Below are positions 1 through 10,458 of a stretch of 64,000 bases of DNA, piece after piece. The DNA lies in assembly GCA_023525975.1 (NCBI GenBank), contig CM042042.1:9302842-9366841 (forward strand), written 5' to 3'. The notes under the pieces were generated by a model. That model ran no database searches. It was not told the origin of the DNA and was given only the letters and a program-made list of their open reading frames with translations. A program made the position numbers and the translations under genes. Position 1 is the first letter of the stretch; each line of letters begins with the position of its first letter. Source of the stretch: Smallanthus sonchifolius. Lineage: Eukaryota > Streptophyta > Magnoliopsida > Asterales > Asteraceae.

Positions 1-29
1 GAAGATTCACCACCCAAAGATTGAGTTTG

Positions 30-248
30 TTACAAATATTCTTTAACCTCTTCATTAACAGTCTTGTTGAATAAAGATTTGTTTTGATAATCATATGTTT
101 TAGCTTGAACTTTATGAAGAAAATCTTTCAATGATGATTGTTGTTGATCATAATTCTTCTTGAATTGTTCGTGTTGTTGCTTTTGTTGTGAAAGTTCTTG
201 TTGCTTTTTCTCTCTATTTTCCTTCATCTTTGCTACCATTCTTCTCAA
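30..248 (-). CDS. Unrecognised Gln-rich coiled-coil ORF
   Basis: An open frame of 72 codons, very rich in Gln, Lys and Glu with a heptad-like pattern, so probably a coiled coil. I do not recognise a family. It lies on the minus strand downstream of an old copia RNase H remnant (6941..7610), from which it is now separated by the 652..6935 copia insertion. It may be an additional 3' ORF of that old retroelement or chance coding in a degraded repeat. No start context or splice site settles this. Confidence 0.25.
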   Translation of the reverse strand: MRRMVAKMKENREKKQQELSQQKQQHEQFKKNYDQQQSSLKDFLHKVQAKTYDYQNKSLFNKTVNEEVKEYL

Positions 249-440
249 ATACCATTCTTCTCAAAGTTTCAGTTAAACATTTATCAACCAATTATCATTT
301 GAAACCAATTCTTAAAAAGGTTGTAATCATGTCATGTCTTTCTTTCATCTCTTGACCATGTACATCAACAATTGGTTTGTTCATTAAGATTTTTGCTCTA
401 AGTTTTATCTTATTCTTTTTCTTTATCAGGCTCTTCAATA

Positions 441-651
441 TCAATAATAATTTTGTTTGATAATCTCCCATTCTGACTCATAATTAACAGATTTTGCCTT
501 CTCTTTCTCAATCCTTTTAGCATGATTGCTTAGAGTTTCAACCTTCATATTCTTAAGTTGTCTACATGGAAACAGTTTGATTTGAGAAAGGCTATCAACT
601 CTTTCTTTCCCACTTCTATTGATTTCTTGAACAATATGTTGAGGCCCTAGT
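441..651 (-). pseudogene. Open frame interrupted by copia insertion
   Basis: A minus-strand reading frame with Lys/Glu-rich codons that runs up to the copia insertion point at 651/652. Skipping the insertion and one copy of the CTAGT target duplication, the same strand stays open for a short way into 6941 and beyond. The frame therefore belonged to the older locus that the copia element entered. Function is not recognised; it is probably part of the older retroelement. Confidence 0.3.
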
Positions 652-1445
652 TGATGGGAAAAACGCAACCGATCACAAACGGTAAACAACAAAATGCGAA
701 ATTAATCTTCGTTTGGTCAAAACTTTCCCGACCCGAATGAACCTGTTAGGATGCAAACAAATAGGATATTCCAAAATAACCAAAACAACCCCAAATCACT
801 ATGCAAATAAAATAGAGAGACACCGAAATTTTTAGCGTGGAAAACCTCTCGAACAAGAGTAAAAAACCACGGGACTACTAGAGCCGCTTCAAATCCACTA
901 TCACCAAAATCAAGAGTAATACACAGTCTTCTCTAGGTAAACTAGAGGCATACAATAATCATCATACACTTGGAATCACTAAACATCAAGTATATGGAAT
1001 CATAAACAAAGATAAAGGAGATGAATCACCAAATGGAGTTACTCCAAAACCCGAACACGATCTTCTTCTATTAGACGAACCCATAAAGAATCACCCCCTT
1101 GTGTGTGTTCCGAACCAAGAAGACAAAGCAGAGCACTCCCTAAAAAAAACTCTCTCTTTTCTTTTGTTGCTTTTTTTGTTGAGATCACAAGCAACACACT
1201 AACTTTTGTTGTTGTTTGAAGAAGATAGCAGCACTCCCGGACCAACAACAATTGTAGTTGTTGACAAAATTAAAGACCAAGTCTTTAATGCTCCAACCCC
1301 CACTTTGACTATTTGGGGAATTTGAACGACAGCAGCAACATGAAAACCATAATTTTTTTTTCTTTGATTAATTATTGGACTAAATAATAATAATATTAGT
1401 AGGCTAAATGTATGACACCTCATGGGCTCAAAAAATAGCCCAACA
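652..1445 (-). repeat. 3' LTR of copia element
   Basis: On the minus strand it starts TGTTGGGC and ends CCCATCA. It matches 6164..6935 nearly base for base but carries about 20 extra bases near 1110. The CTAGT target duplication abuts it at 647..651. The purine-rich run next to it at 1446..1460 (minus strand AAAGGGAGAGATT) is the polypurine tract that primes plus-strand synthesis. Confidence 0.93.
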
Positions 1446-1466
1446 AATCTCTCCCTTTTTGGCCTA

Positions 1467-2578
1467 TTAGGAAGAGTTCGTCATCCTGGCAATCAAGCAA
1501 CATGTCTTCAACTTTTCCCTTGCCAAAGCTTTAGTCAACATATCGGAACAATTATCATCGGTGTGAACTTTATCAAGTTCAAACAACTTGTCTTCAAGTC
1601 CATCTCTAATCCAATGATACTTCAAATCAATATGTTTTGTTCTTTTAGGGAAAATAGAATTCTTAGCAAGGTGAATAGCACTTTGATTATCACAAAGAAC
1701 CACGTAGCGCTGTTGCATAAAGTCAAGCTCTTGCAGAAATATTTTCAACCACAATAGTTCTTTGCAAGCTTCTGTTGCTGCCATATACTCAACCTCGGTG
1801 GTGGACAAAGCAACACACTTTTGAAGCCTTGATTGCCATGACACAGCTCCCCCTACAAAAGTCATCAAATATCTAGAAGTGGATTTCATGTTGTCCTTAT
1901 TTCTTACCATATCAAAATCCGTATAACCAACAAGCATCGGCTCTCCATTTTCAAATGTTATACCCAATTTGGAAGTACCACGCAGATATCTAAGAATCCA
2001 CTTAACTGCTTCCCAATGCTTCTTACCCGGATTTGACAGAAACCGACTAACAACACCTACTGCATGAGCAATGTCAGGTCTTGTACACACCATTGCATAC
2101 ATCAAGCTTCCAACTGCTAAGGCATATGGAACTCTATCCATTTCTTCAATCTCCTCCTTAGAAGAAGGGCAATCTTTATCAGTTAGCTTAAAGTTGGGAG
2201 TTAGAGGTGAACTGACCTCTTTGGCTTTAGCCATGTTGAATCTACGAAGCACATTCTCAATGTATTGCTCTTGTGACATGTGTAGCTTCTTTGAAGCTCT
2301 ATCTCTAGTAATCTGAATGCCAAGAATCTGTTTTGCTAGCCCCAAGTCTTTCGTAGAAAATGACTTGCTCAATTCTTTCTTGAGCTGAACAATTCGCTTT
2401 GCATTCTTGCCAACAATCAACATGTCATCAACATAGAGTAATAAAATGATGAAATCATCAACACCAAACCTCTGAAAGAAAACACAGTGGTCTGAAGTAG
2501 TCTTTCGGTAGCCTTGCTCCCCCATGACTGACTCAAATTTCTTGTACCACTGTCTTGGTGCTTGCTTCAACCCATAAA
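1467..2578 (-). pseudogene. Copia reverse transcriptase (C-terminal part) and RNase H
   Basis: An open frame of about 370 codons. It contains the copia RT catalytic box LLYVDDMLIV near 2440, a GSLMYAMVCTRPDIAHAVG block, the RNase H block with DNQSAIHLAKN, and the closing SDMLTKAL motif close to the 3' LTR. The annotated frame begins inside a hAT MITE at 2579. The missing N-terminal RT codons continue at 3071..3159 and 4823..5333. This piece is uninterrupted, but the gene as a whole is broken by two insertions. Confidence 0.92.
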
Positions 2579-3070
2579 TAGGGGTGTAAATGAGCAAGCC
2601 GGCTCGCGAGCTACTCGAGATCGGCTCGCTAAAAACTCGAATCGAGCCGAGCTTAAACGAGCCCGAGCCCGAGCCCGAGCTTTCACTTATCCAACTTGAG
2701 TCGGCTCGCGAGCCTAAACGAGCCTGTTATTTATATAATTTTTTTAATTAATATATTAAATATATATTTATAAAATAATAATTATACATATAAAATTATA
2801 ATAAAATAAATAAATAATAGATATTATGTCATATATAAAAAATATAATAAAGTATATACAAAAATAAATATAAATATATAAATAATATAATAAATAAATA
2901 ATAAACAAGCCAGCTCGAGCCGAGCTCGAGCTTGAAACACTACTCACGAGCCAAGCTCGAGCTTTAGAAATAGAGCTCGAATCGAGCCGAGCTCGAGCCC
3001 TCAAAAAGTTAAACGAGCCGAGCCCGAGCCTGGTCAAGCTCGGGCTCAGCTCGGCTCGTTTACACCCCTA
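2579..3070. mobile_element. hAT-type MITE with GAGCTCGAGC-word interior
   Basis: A 492-bp insertion in copia RT. It has perfect 12-bp terminal inverted repeats (TAGGGGTGTAAA and TTTACACCCCTA) and a perfect 8-bp target duplication, CCCATAAA at 2571..2578 and 3071..3078. The two arms consist of repeated, palindrome-like GAGCC/GAGCTCGAGC words around an AT-rich core. There is no coding capacity. The 8-bp duplication places it with hAT elements. Confidence 0.88.
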
Positions 3071-3159
3071 CCCATAAAGACTTTTCTGAAGTTTACAGAC
3101 ATAGTTTTCTTTACCCTTAACCTGAAAACCTTCAGGTTGCTCCATATAGATGTCTTTGT
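3071..3159 (-). pseudogene. Copia RT fragment between two insertions
   Basis: This short stretch encodes, on the minus strand, the copia block around MEQPEGF and KLQKSLYGLKQAPRQW, which is continuous with 2578 once the MITE and one target duplication are removed. Its other side is interrupted by the solo LTR starting at 3160. Confidence 0.8.
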
Positions 3160-4822
3160 TGATATGTCATCATTTATACATATTTTATATATATAATAAT
3201 CCCATATTATGGTACTAAATTGAATAATAACCTTGTAATTTATGCTTAAAACACAAATATTTTATAATTGTAGGTTATTCGGTGTTAAAAATACAAATCA
3301 AGCTAAATCCTATCAAGAACACCAAGTATTCAAGCTTCTAGAAGGTTTATTCCCGGAGCATTGACCCCCAAGAAGTCAAAATCGGTCAACAATAGGCAAC
3401 AAGAAGCTATAAGACAAAGCTGGGAGAAACTGGTGGGTTGCAAGGCCGTGCATCCCAATGCACGGTCGTGCATTGCCCTTCTCTGCTCCTCACGACCTGG
3501 TACCGTGTCCTATGTACCCTGTTTGATTCACTGGGCCTTTGCACGACCGTGCAACCCATTGCACGGCCGTGCATTGCACATTTTGAGGCCTATAAATAGG
3601 AGGTTTTGGGTTCTTCATTCCACACACCAATCCAAAGCAAAATTACACTCAAGAAGAGAGCATTCTCGTAGTTAGAGTAGAGAGTAGAGGGGCTCTTCCT
3701 CCTTGTTTCACAATTGGGGAGCCTACGAAACTCATCTTTATGCTAGTCGGTATAACCATTCGTGGCTAAAACTTCTTTGCATTGCTAGGGTGAAGATGAT
3801 GTTTGGTGCATGTTAATGTTTAACCTATTAATGAAGTGGTATGTTTATGTCTTTAACTAATTCGTCCTCAAAAACCATCTTTTGATGGGTTTTTATTATT
3901 GTCTAAATCTGTATTTATATTTGTGAGTGTCTTGATTTTAAAAAGTAAGATCGTAAAACATTTTTTAATCAAACTTCCTTTGAAACTCGTACGTCTTTAT
4001 ACGAGAAGAGATTGATAAGCCAAGGCTTGGTCTATACTTCTAAGATCGTATGTCTTTATACGAGATTATTATGCGACCAAGAATTGGTGAACTCATGTTG
4101 GGAACGGTACGTCTTTATACTTGGTCTCATTGTTACACCGCCTCCCGGTGAGCAAAAAATATAATCACCTATTTAACTTAATGTAAAGAATTTTGAGTCC
4201 GATGTCTTTATCCAACCCGGAGATGACCATTCGATGGGTTGAAGGTAAATGTTGTCCCTAACAGAAGGCACTACCACTTTTTAAAGAATATAATTTGCAA
4301 ATCAAATGTCATGAGGACGATGCTCTAGCGGTGACCCGGGTCACAAGTTTGTAGTAGTCATACCACTGAATTAGTTAACTTAACATTATCACGTACCAAG
4401 CTGATTCGAATCCCGAAGCAATACATTTCGTAATCTGATCATTTTCGCTTTATTTACTTTCCTGCTATTTACTATTCTGCTAGTTACATTTCTGTTACAC
4501 ACTTCACACACATTTTTACTTTTATGTTATTTACTTTACCATCATTTACTTTTCTGCTTCACAAGCACACAAAACCCACCTACTAATTAATCCGGCTAAA
4601 CGATAACAAAAGTTGAGTATTCAAACTCGACCGTGTCCATTGGTTCGATACTTGGTTCTTACCTAACTATATTACGTTGTGATAGGTACACTTGCCTATT
4701 GTGTGTGTTTTATGTTAACGTAATTATAATTTTACTTTATAAATTTAAAACATGATCTTGTGAAATCAATCATCTTAAAAATATATTTATTTATATTTTT
4801 ATACTTATCTCATGACACATCA
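3160..4822 (+). mobile_element. Solo LTR (probably Ty3/gypsy) inside copia RT
   Basis: A 1663-bp insertion with LTR-like termini: it begins TGATATGTCAT and ends ATGACACATCA (TG...CA, inverted repeats of about 11 bp). The flanking 5 bases are similar but not identical (TTTGT and CTTAT), so the target duplication is imperfect. Inside are a TATA box with palindromic GCACGGCCGTGC-type motifs upstream, and then three copies of a CGTAYGTCTTTATACG hairpin word (3986..4005, 4046..4064, 4105..4122). No internal coding domain is seen. The element superfamily is inferred from length and promoter layout only. Confidence 0.65.
3591..3598 (+). promoter_or_regulatory. TATA box of the solo LTR
   Basis: TATAAATA is followed by a G/T-rich stretch typical of an LTR transcription start region. 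Four palindromic motifs of the type GCACGRCCGTGC lie within 160 bp upstream (around 3443, 3461, 3541, 3561) and look like repeated activator sites. Confidence 0.55.
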
Positions 4823-5333
4823 CTTATTTAAGTCACCATAAAGGAATGTTGTCTTGACATCCATTTGCTCAACCTCAAGATCAAGACTGCAGCCAAACCA
4901 AAAATCACCCGAATGGAACTCATCTTCCCAACTGGAGAGAAAATCTCATCAAAATCAATACCCTTTCTTTGACTGAACCCTTTGACAACCAATCTAGCCT
5001 TGTACCTAGGCCGTGAGGTATGTTCTTTAGTCTTCACTTTGTAAACCCACTTGTTTTTCAAAGCTTTCTTGCCCTTAGGCAGTTTCACCAACTCAAAGGT
5101 ATTGTTCTCATACAAGTAATGCATCTCATCTTGCATAGCTTCAACCCACTCCCTTTTATGTTCATCTTCAATGGCCTTTGTATAACACTCAGGCTCTCCC
5201 CCATCAGTGAGTAACACATACCCATTAGCAGAAAAATGGGTGGAAGGATAACGATTTCTTGTAGATCGCCTGAGTGGGACAAATGCTGGCATATCTGGTA
5301 CTGGTAGTTCAGGGTGGAAATCCTCACCCGGCT
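4823..5333 (-). pseudogene. Copia RT N-terminal fragment with pre-RT linker
   Basis: The minus-strand frame 4828..5292 shows the start of copia RVT_2: an RRSTRNRYPS linker, W-x-x-AM-x-x-E-M, NNTFELV, KNKWVYKVK, RYKARLVVKGFSQRKGIDF and FSPVGKMSSIRV. Reading stops at the solo LTR border. On its other side it joins gag-coding sequence directly, so protease and integrase were deleted. Confidence 0.88.
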
Positions 5334-6110
5334 CTAACTTCTCTGGAATATCAACGTTATCAGAACCATGTTGTTCATTATTTTGAACATCGTCATCATT
5401 ATGTGTCTCATTTTGCTGTGGAGGAACCGGATCTGAATGTGAAGAGGAACCTTGTGACTTTGATGTTTCCCTCTGTTACTTAGACCTCTCCTCTTACTTC
5501 TCCCCCTGTTTTCTATAACTAAAACATCTGAATGTGAAGAGGAACCTTGTGACTTTCTTCTCATCTCTTCATTTAAAATACTGCTTTTAGTCAATTCCAT
5601 AGTAATAACACCATTTGCTGCAGAGTTGGACAATGATGTCCTAAAAGTCTCCTTAGAATTTGGTAAAGTACCAAGGAGCCATAAACCTTGTAACTCATCT
5701 TCAAACTTGATATCCATTCCTGCAAGCTGATTAACAACTCCCTGAAAAGCATTCAAGTGATCAGTGACAGGAGTACCATCATGGTATTTCAAGTTTATCA
5801 ATTGCTTAATCAAGAACAATTTATTATTCCTTATTTTTTGAGCATACAACTCCTCAAGCTTGTTCCACAAGTTACGAGCATAAGTCTCCCCGCTAATATG
5901 GTTCAAAACATTATCATCAACCCACTGTCGGATATACTCGCAAACCTTTCTATGTAAAATATTCAATTCTTCATATGTTTTATCTTCAGGTTTATCAATG
6001 GTAAACACAGGCAAATAATAATCCTTCACATAAAGGTCTTCTATCTTGCCTTTCCAAACATGATAATTAGAACCATTCAGATTCATAATCCTACTTATAT
6101 TAGCTTCCAT
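5334..6110 (-). pseudogene. Copia gag, 3' end replaced by deletion junction
   Basis: A 258-codon frame starting 39 bases inside the primer-binding site. Residues 1-190 are a copia capsid of the UBN2 type: LNGSNYHVWKGKIED near the N-terminus, then ETYARNLWNKLEELYAQK, LFLIKQLINLKYHDG and LNAFQGVVNQLAGM. After about residue 195 the frame enters out-of-phase linker sequence that normally precedes RT. No CCHC zinc knuckle remains. A 31-bp perfect direct repeat (5431..5461 and 5526..5556) marks the junction. Confidence 0.88.
5431..5556. repeat. 31-bp direct repeat at copia deletion junction
   Basis: Two identical 31-bp copies at 5431..5461 and 5526..5556, about 64 bp apart. Both encode a Ser-Gln-Gly-Ser-Ser-Ser-His-Ser type stretch. 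They lie exactly where gag passes into the pre-RT linker, so they probably record a template switch or repeat-mediated repair that removed protease and integrase. Confidence 0.8.
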
Positions 6111-6148
6111 TGTTCAGACAAGTCTAAACCCAATAACAAGAGCCAATG

Positions 6149-6160
6149 TCTCTAATACCA
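6149..6160 (-). other. Primer-binding site, initiator tRNA-Met type
   Basis: The minus strand reads TGGTATTAGAGA three bases after the 5' LTR. This is one change from the plant copia consensus TGGTATCAGAGC, complementary to the 3' end of initiator tRNA-Met. It fixes the orientation of the element as minus. Confidence 0.85.
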
Positions 6161-6163
6161 GTC

Positions 6164-6935
6164 TGATGGGAAAAACGCAACCGACCACAAACGGTAAACA
6201 ACAAAATGCAGAATTAATCTTCGTTTGGTCAAAACTTTCCCAACCCGAATGAACCTGTTAGGATGCAAACAAATAGGATATTCCAAAATAACCAAAACAA
6301 CCCCAAATCACTATGTAAATAAAATAGAGAGACACCGAAATTTTTAGCGTGAAAAACCCTTCGAACAAGAGTAAAAACCACGGGACTACTAGAGCCGCTT
6401 CAAATCCACTATCACCAAAATCAAGAGCAATACACAGTCTTCTTTAGGTAAACTAGAGGCATACAATAATCATCATACACTTGGAATCACTAAACATCAA
6501 GTATATGGAATCATAAACAAAGATAAAGGAGTGGAATCACCAAATGGAGTTACTCCAAAACCCGAACACGATCTTCTTCTATTAGACGAACCCATAAAGA
6601 ATCACCCCCTTGTGTGTGTCCCGAACACTCCCTAAAAAAACTCTCTTTTCTTTTGTTGCTTTTTCTGTTGAGATCACCAGCAACACACTAACTTTTGTTG
6701 TTGTTCGAAGAAGATAGCAGCACTCCCGAACCAACAACAATGGTAGTTGTTGACAAAATTAAAGACCAGGTCTTTAGTGCTCCCAACCCCCACTTTGACT
6801 ATTTGGGGAATTTGAACGACAGGAGCAACATGAAGACCACAATTTTTTTTTCTTTGATTAATTATTGGACTAAATAATAATAATATTAGTAGGCTAAATA
6901 TATGACACCTCATGGGCCCAAAAAATTGCCCAACA
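6164..6935 (-). repeat. 5' LTR of copia element
   Basis: Pairs with 652..1445. It has the same TGTTGGGC...CCCATCA ends on the minus strand, and the CTAGT target duplication follows at 6936..6940. Confidence 0.93.
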
Positions 6936-6940
6936 CTAGT

Positions 6941-7610
6941 TTTGTTGGAAACTCAGAAGGCATACCTTTAAGTTCATATTCTCCTCTAGGTTGTTTGAAC
7001 TTAAATTGTTATGGAGATTTAGGTTTATCATAAGAGGTTGAAGAGTCTACTTTTTCTAGAGAGAGGCTTTGATGGTGATTTTCTTTTGAAGTACCTGCTC
7101 CTTTTAATCGGTATAGATTTCTTTCTTGAAAAGGTCTTAATTGCTCCAAGGTGGGGACTTGAACTAAAGAAATTAGTTTCTTTTTAACACGGTCTCTAAG
7201 AAAATGATAAATGATCTTAATGTGTTTTGTTTTTGAATGTTGCACATGGTTTTTGGTTATGAACATAAATGATGTGTTATCAATGTAAATTGGTGTGTTC
7301 ATGAAGTTGATACCATAGTATCTTATACTGAATACAAAGCACTTGAGCACAACAATGTGAGGCAACAATATACTCAGCTTCTGTAGTTGAAATGGATGCA
7401 TTGACTTGCTTTTTTACACTACCATGAAATCAATCTATTCCTTAGAAATTGACAACCTCCTGAAGTACACTTTTTGTTCATGTTACACCCCCAATAGTAA
7501 TTGTCGGTATAAGCAATGAAATCAAATTTTGAATCCTTGAGATACCACAAACCAAGACTTGGCTTGCCAATAACAACGGATACGGGTATCCGGGTGGTCT
7601 TTATCATGAT
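6941..7610 (-). pseudogene. Older, degraded copia RNase H region
   Basis: The minus strand encodes recognisable copia RT-RNase H blocks broken by stops and frame changes: GKPSLGLWYLKDSKFDFIAY and a CTSGGCQFL block at 7419..7607, then a degenerate EAEYI block, then DNTS-x-x-x-ITKNHVQHSKTKHIKI with HFLRDRV at 7009..7401. This is an older element of a different lineage from 652..6935, and it is the target into which that younger element inserted. Confidence 0.82.
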
Positions 7611-7645
7611 TCGTAAACTCTTAGATCGTTAAATGAGACTAGGCA

Positions 7646-7858
7646 TTGGTTGTCGAAAAGCTTTATGAGGACATGCCACAATATTTTAGCCTCAAAGTTT
7701 ACCGTGGCAATCGTTTCACATACATAACATATGACAACGACGCTGTAACTTTTGTGAATTATCTAAAAGTGAATGAGTTTAAGGTCTTTGATCTGGAGCT
7801 TATAATGCCACAGTTTGCATATGGGATTTCTTCCCATCAATTTGTGGTACTACTTTAA
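7646..7858 (+). CDS. Unrecognised 70-codon ORF, possible transposase-type fragment
   Basis: An open frame with aromatic and acidic residues (KVYRGNRFTYITYDN early, then FKVFDLELI). The spacing faintly recalls the PB1-like N-terminal domain found in some plant Mutator-type transposase proteins, but this is weak. No intron borders or promoter are seen. It may be a decayed repeat piece. The following bases to about 8329 are AT-rich and hold nothing I can support. Confidence 0.2.
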   Translation: MVVEKLYEDMPQYFSLKVYRGNRFTYITYDNDAVTFVNYLKVNEFKVFDLELIMPQFAYGISSHQFVVLL

Positions 7859-8329
7859 AACCACGTCTTGTAATCTAGATACGGAGTTAGTTCCACTAAA
7901 GAGTGAGGAAGACACCGTACATTGGAGTTAATGGGATTCGTGAGATTACCTTGTATGTTGTTAGAGAGGAGTTAAATGTGGACACAAGAAAAAATTTAAA
8001 TAGTTGACGAAAACCAACACAAGATGATGCTCCCACGTGTAGAAGATTATTTTTAATTTATGTACTTTTTTAAATAGTTAATGAGCTGTTTTAGTTATTG
8101 TAATTTTTTAATATTAGTTTTTATTAATTCTTAATTAATATTATATTTTTTATTATGTTTTATTACGTTTCTTAAATTTAATTAAAAATGGTTTAGGAAT
8201 AAGAAAAAATAAATTCCACCCTCAAAAGGATGGATTAGGAAGGGATGGAAAATTTGACCGGGATTGGAGAAATGGATACCCTCACCCTGACAAGATTTGA
8301 TAATAATGGACTGAGAAAAACTATGTTTT

Positions 8330-8674
8330 AGAGCATTAACATTAGCATCTTTGTCTACATCTCTATAATTTAATTAAATATTATATTTTTTTTCAAATTG
8401 ATATTTAAATTTGGTTTAACCTCCCACATCTCATTCTCTATCTTTATCTTTATCTCACTTATAAACACTTATTTTATTATATTTTCTCTAGTCTTGATAC
8501 TCATAAAAAATATAGAGATTGATGAAAATAAATCTCTATATTTAAAGAATCTCTATTTACTAAAACTATAAAATTTTAAAATGAAGATGAAGATAGAGAT
8601 CATGATGGAAGTGTAAAATAGAAGAATTTTTTTAATAATAAAGATGAAGATAGAGATTGTGTTGTGAATGCTCT
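8330..8674. mobile_element. MITE with AGAGCATT inverted repeats
   Basis: AGAGCATTAAC at the left pairs with GTGAATGCTCT at the right. The 8 flanking bases agree at six positions (TATGTTTT, TATGAATT), which suggests an old hAT-like 8-bp duplication. The interior is AT-rich with inverted GATAGAGAT words. Non-coding. Confidence 0.5.
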
Positions 8675-8940
8675 TATGAATTTGAATTCAAATTCCAGAA
8701 TAAAATCAAATGGGGCGGCGAAAAGTAATGAAAATTTATAATGATCGAAGAACATATATTCTAGAAAATTTACATAAATTCGAAAGAACATGAATTCACG
8801 TAAACAAAAGAACAATAAGAAAACAAATTACTACTAGTAATAATCAAAGGTCGGTTTAAAGAGTAGCAAAATTAATTCTTTATTCACTTCCATATTTTGT
8901 GGTTTACTATTAGCTTTTCTGAAGCTAACCAAAGATATCA

Positions 8941-9861
8941 TTTTGGTGTGGTGGTTAGTTGCTTTTTTCCCTATATTCAAATGTCACAGGTAGAGGTGAG
9001 CATTTAACGGGTATTACCTGGTAAACCCGTCAAACTCGTTGGAATAGACTCGTGAGGAACCGTGAAAGCTAAATAAAGTACGGTAAACGGGTTTATGATT
9101 TAGCCTTAAAAGGGTAAGGGTCGGGTACGGGTCTAGAACCGAAGATAACCCGTATACCCGTTAAACCCACCAACTTTTAAAAAGTAACAAATTCTTAAAA
9201 TATTTAGTGCAAATCAACATGTAAATATGTGATTTATTTATTAAATTTAGCAAATTTAAAATATATGAGAATCAAAAATAAATTCAAAGAATGATTTTTC
9301 AGTTTTTAATCACATCCAGGTGGTCTTTTTTATTATTAATCGTTATTTTTTTAGATCTTTTTGAGAAAATAGAGTCCATGGGATTGAATGAAGATTGAGA
9401 AAATAATAATTTTGAGATCAAAGAAAGCTCGAAGAATCTGACGTTTATTTAATTTTGAGACATATTTATTTTTGAAACCGTATTGTTTATTTGTCTGTTT
9501 GGTTTTAAATACTATTTGTTTGTTTTTGAATCATGCATACTATTTTGAACACTATTTGTTTGTTTTTTGAACCATCGTAATTGCTTTTTAATGATTTGTT
9601 GTTAATTTAAAACAGTGGAAATTTTGATAATCTCATTCATTAACTACACGGGTCCATTTTCATAAAACCCGTGAACCCTTACCCGTTTACCCTCGGACCA
9701 TTAACCAACCTTTTAACTACTATACGGGTCACGGGTATGTATTTGGTCAGCAAAAGGGTACGGGTACAGGTATACCCGTATGGATCGGGTATACCCGTTT
9801 GCACACCCCTAGTCACAGGTACGAGACCCTCCCACCCCAATTAATTTTTATTGTCACATGG
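8941..9861 (+). mobile_element. tRNA-derived SINE-like unit split by a MITE
   Basis: When the MITE 8991..9811 and one of its 8-bp flanks are ignored, the sequence reads as a tRNA-like pol III head. There is an A-box-like GGTGTGGTGGTTAG near 8945, and a B-box-like AGGTACGAGACC that starts at 8988 and resumes at 9820, at the normal spacing. A T-rich tail follows. There is no coding capacity, and the family was not identified. Confidence 0.5.
8991..9811. mobile_element. hAT-type MITE with ACGGGTATACCCG interior
   Basis: 821 bp with terminal inverted repeats TAGAGGTGAGCA and the related TAGGGGTGTGCA (at the right end, read on the minus strand), and a perfect 8-bp target duplication, GTCACAGG at 8983..8990 and 9812..9819. 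Both arms repeat ACGGGT/ACCCGT words. Same terminal family as 2579..3070. It inserted in the B box of a SINE-like unit. Confidence 0.87.
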
Positions 9862-9938
9862 CATTTTGATTTTCTTTTTATTTTTATCCTCACCTTGCAC
9901 CTTTTCTTTCTTTTCCTCATCCCATGATCTTTCATCTC

Positions 9939-10212
9939 TCATACTATATATAATATACGATTTAACACATTTAGTTTTCTAATAATTTCGTTTTTTATAT
10001 AATAACTTTCATTCGTTAACTTAAAAAAAGAGTGTGTGACTGTGTCGTTACCTTTGCAGTACCGTGAGTTGTATTGATATTGTCGGAACCGGTATCGATA
10101 TTCGTTTTTATGGTTTTCGACGAGCCGAATCGATAATGACCAAACTTCTGGAGCGTGGCGCAGAGGAAAAACGACCAAACTCCCGTCGCAAAGCGCGGGT
10201 GAAACAAACTAG
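9939..10212 (+). mobile_element. Short non-autonomous Helitron
   Basis: It begins TCATACTATATATAATATAC and ends with a GC hairpin (CCCGTCGCAAAGCGCGGG) followed by CTAG, then a host T. This TC...hairpin-CTRR layout without inverted repeats or target duplication is diagnostic of Helitrons. Length 274 bp, no protein. The bases from 10213 to 10458 are AT-rich flank with nothing else recognised. Confidence 0.65.
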
Positions 10213-10458
10213 TTAATATTAATAATAGATAATATTATAAAAATTGTCAATAACATAAAGTAGTGACACACGTTTTCTTTTATAATCTTTTAGTTATTGT
10301 CCTTCCTTTTACTCACATTCGGGTCGCCTGATGATCAAAACGAGAAGTAAAAGCATACTTTATGTTCAATTTTTATTGTAGTAGTTCTGAAAACATGTTA
10401 AAAAGGTAAACTCTTTATATTATTTAAAAAATAATACGGTTCTCACATACTACACTTC

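Larger units (their letters stand above)
652..6935 (-). mobile_element. Ty1/copia retrotransposon, internally deleted and nested
   Basis: A complete insertion bounded by two LTRs (652..1445 and 6164..6935) and a perfect 5-bp target duplication, CTAGT at 647..651 and 6936..6940. Order on the minus strand: 5' LTR, primer-binding site, gag, reverse transcriptase, RNase H, polypurine tract, 3' LTR, which is copia order. Protease and integrase are absent because gag runs straight into the region before RT. Two later insertions split RT: a hAT MITE (2579..3070) and a solo LTR (3160..4822). The LTRs are close to identical apart from a roughly 20-bp indel, so the element is fairly young, but it cannot be autonomous. 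Confidence 0.93.
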
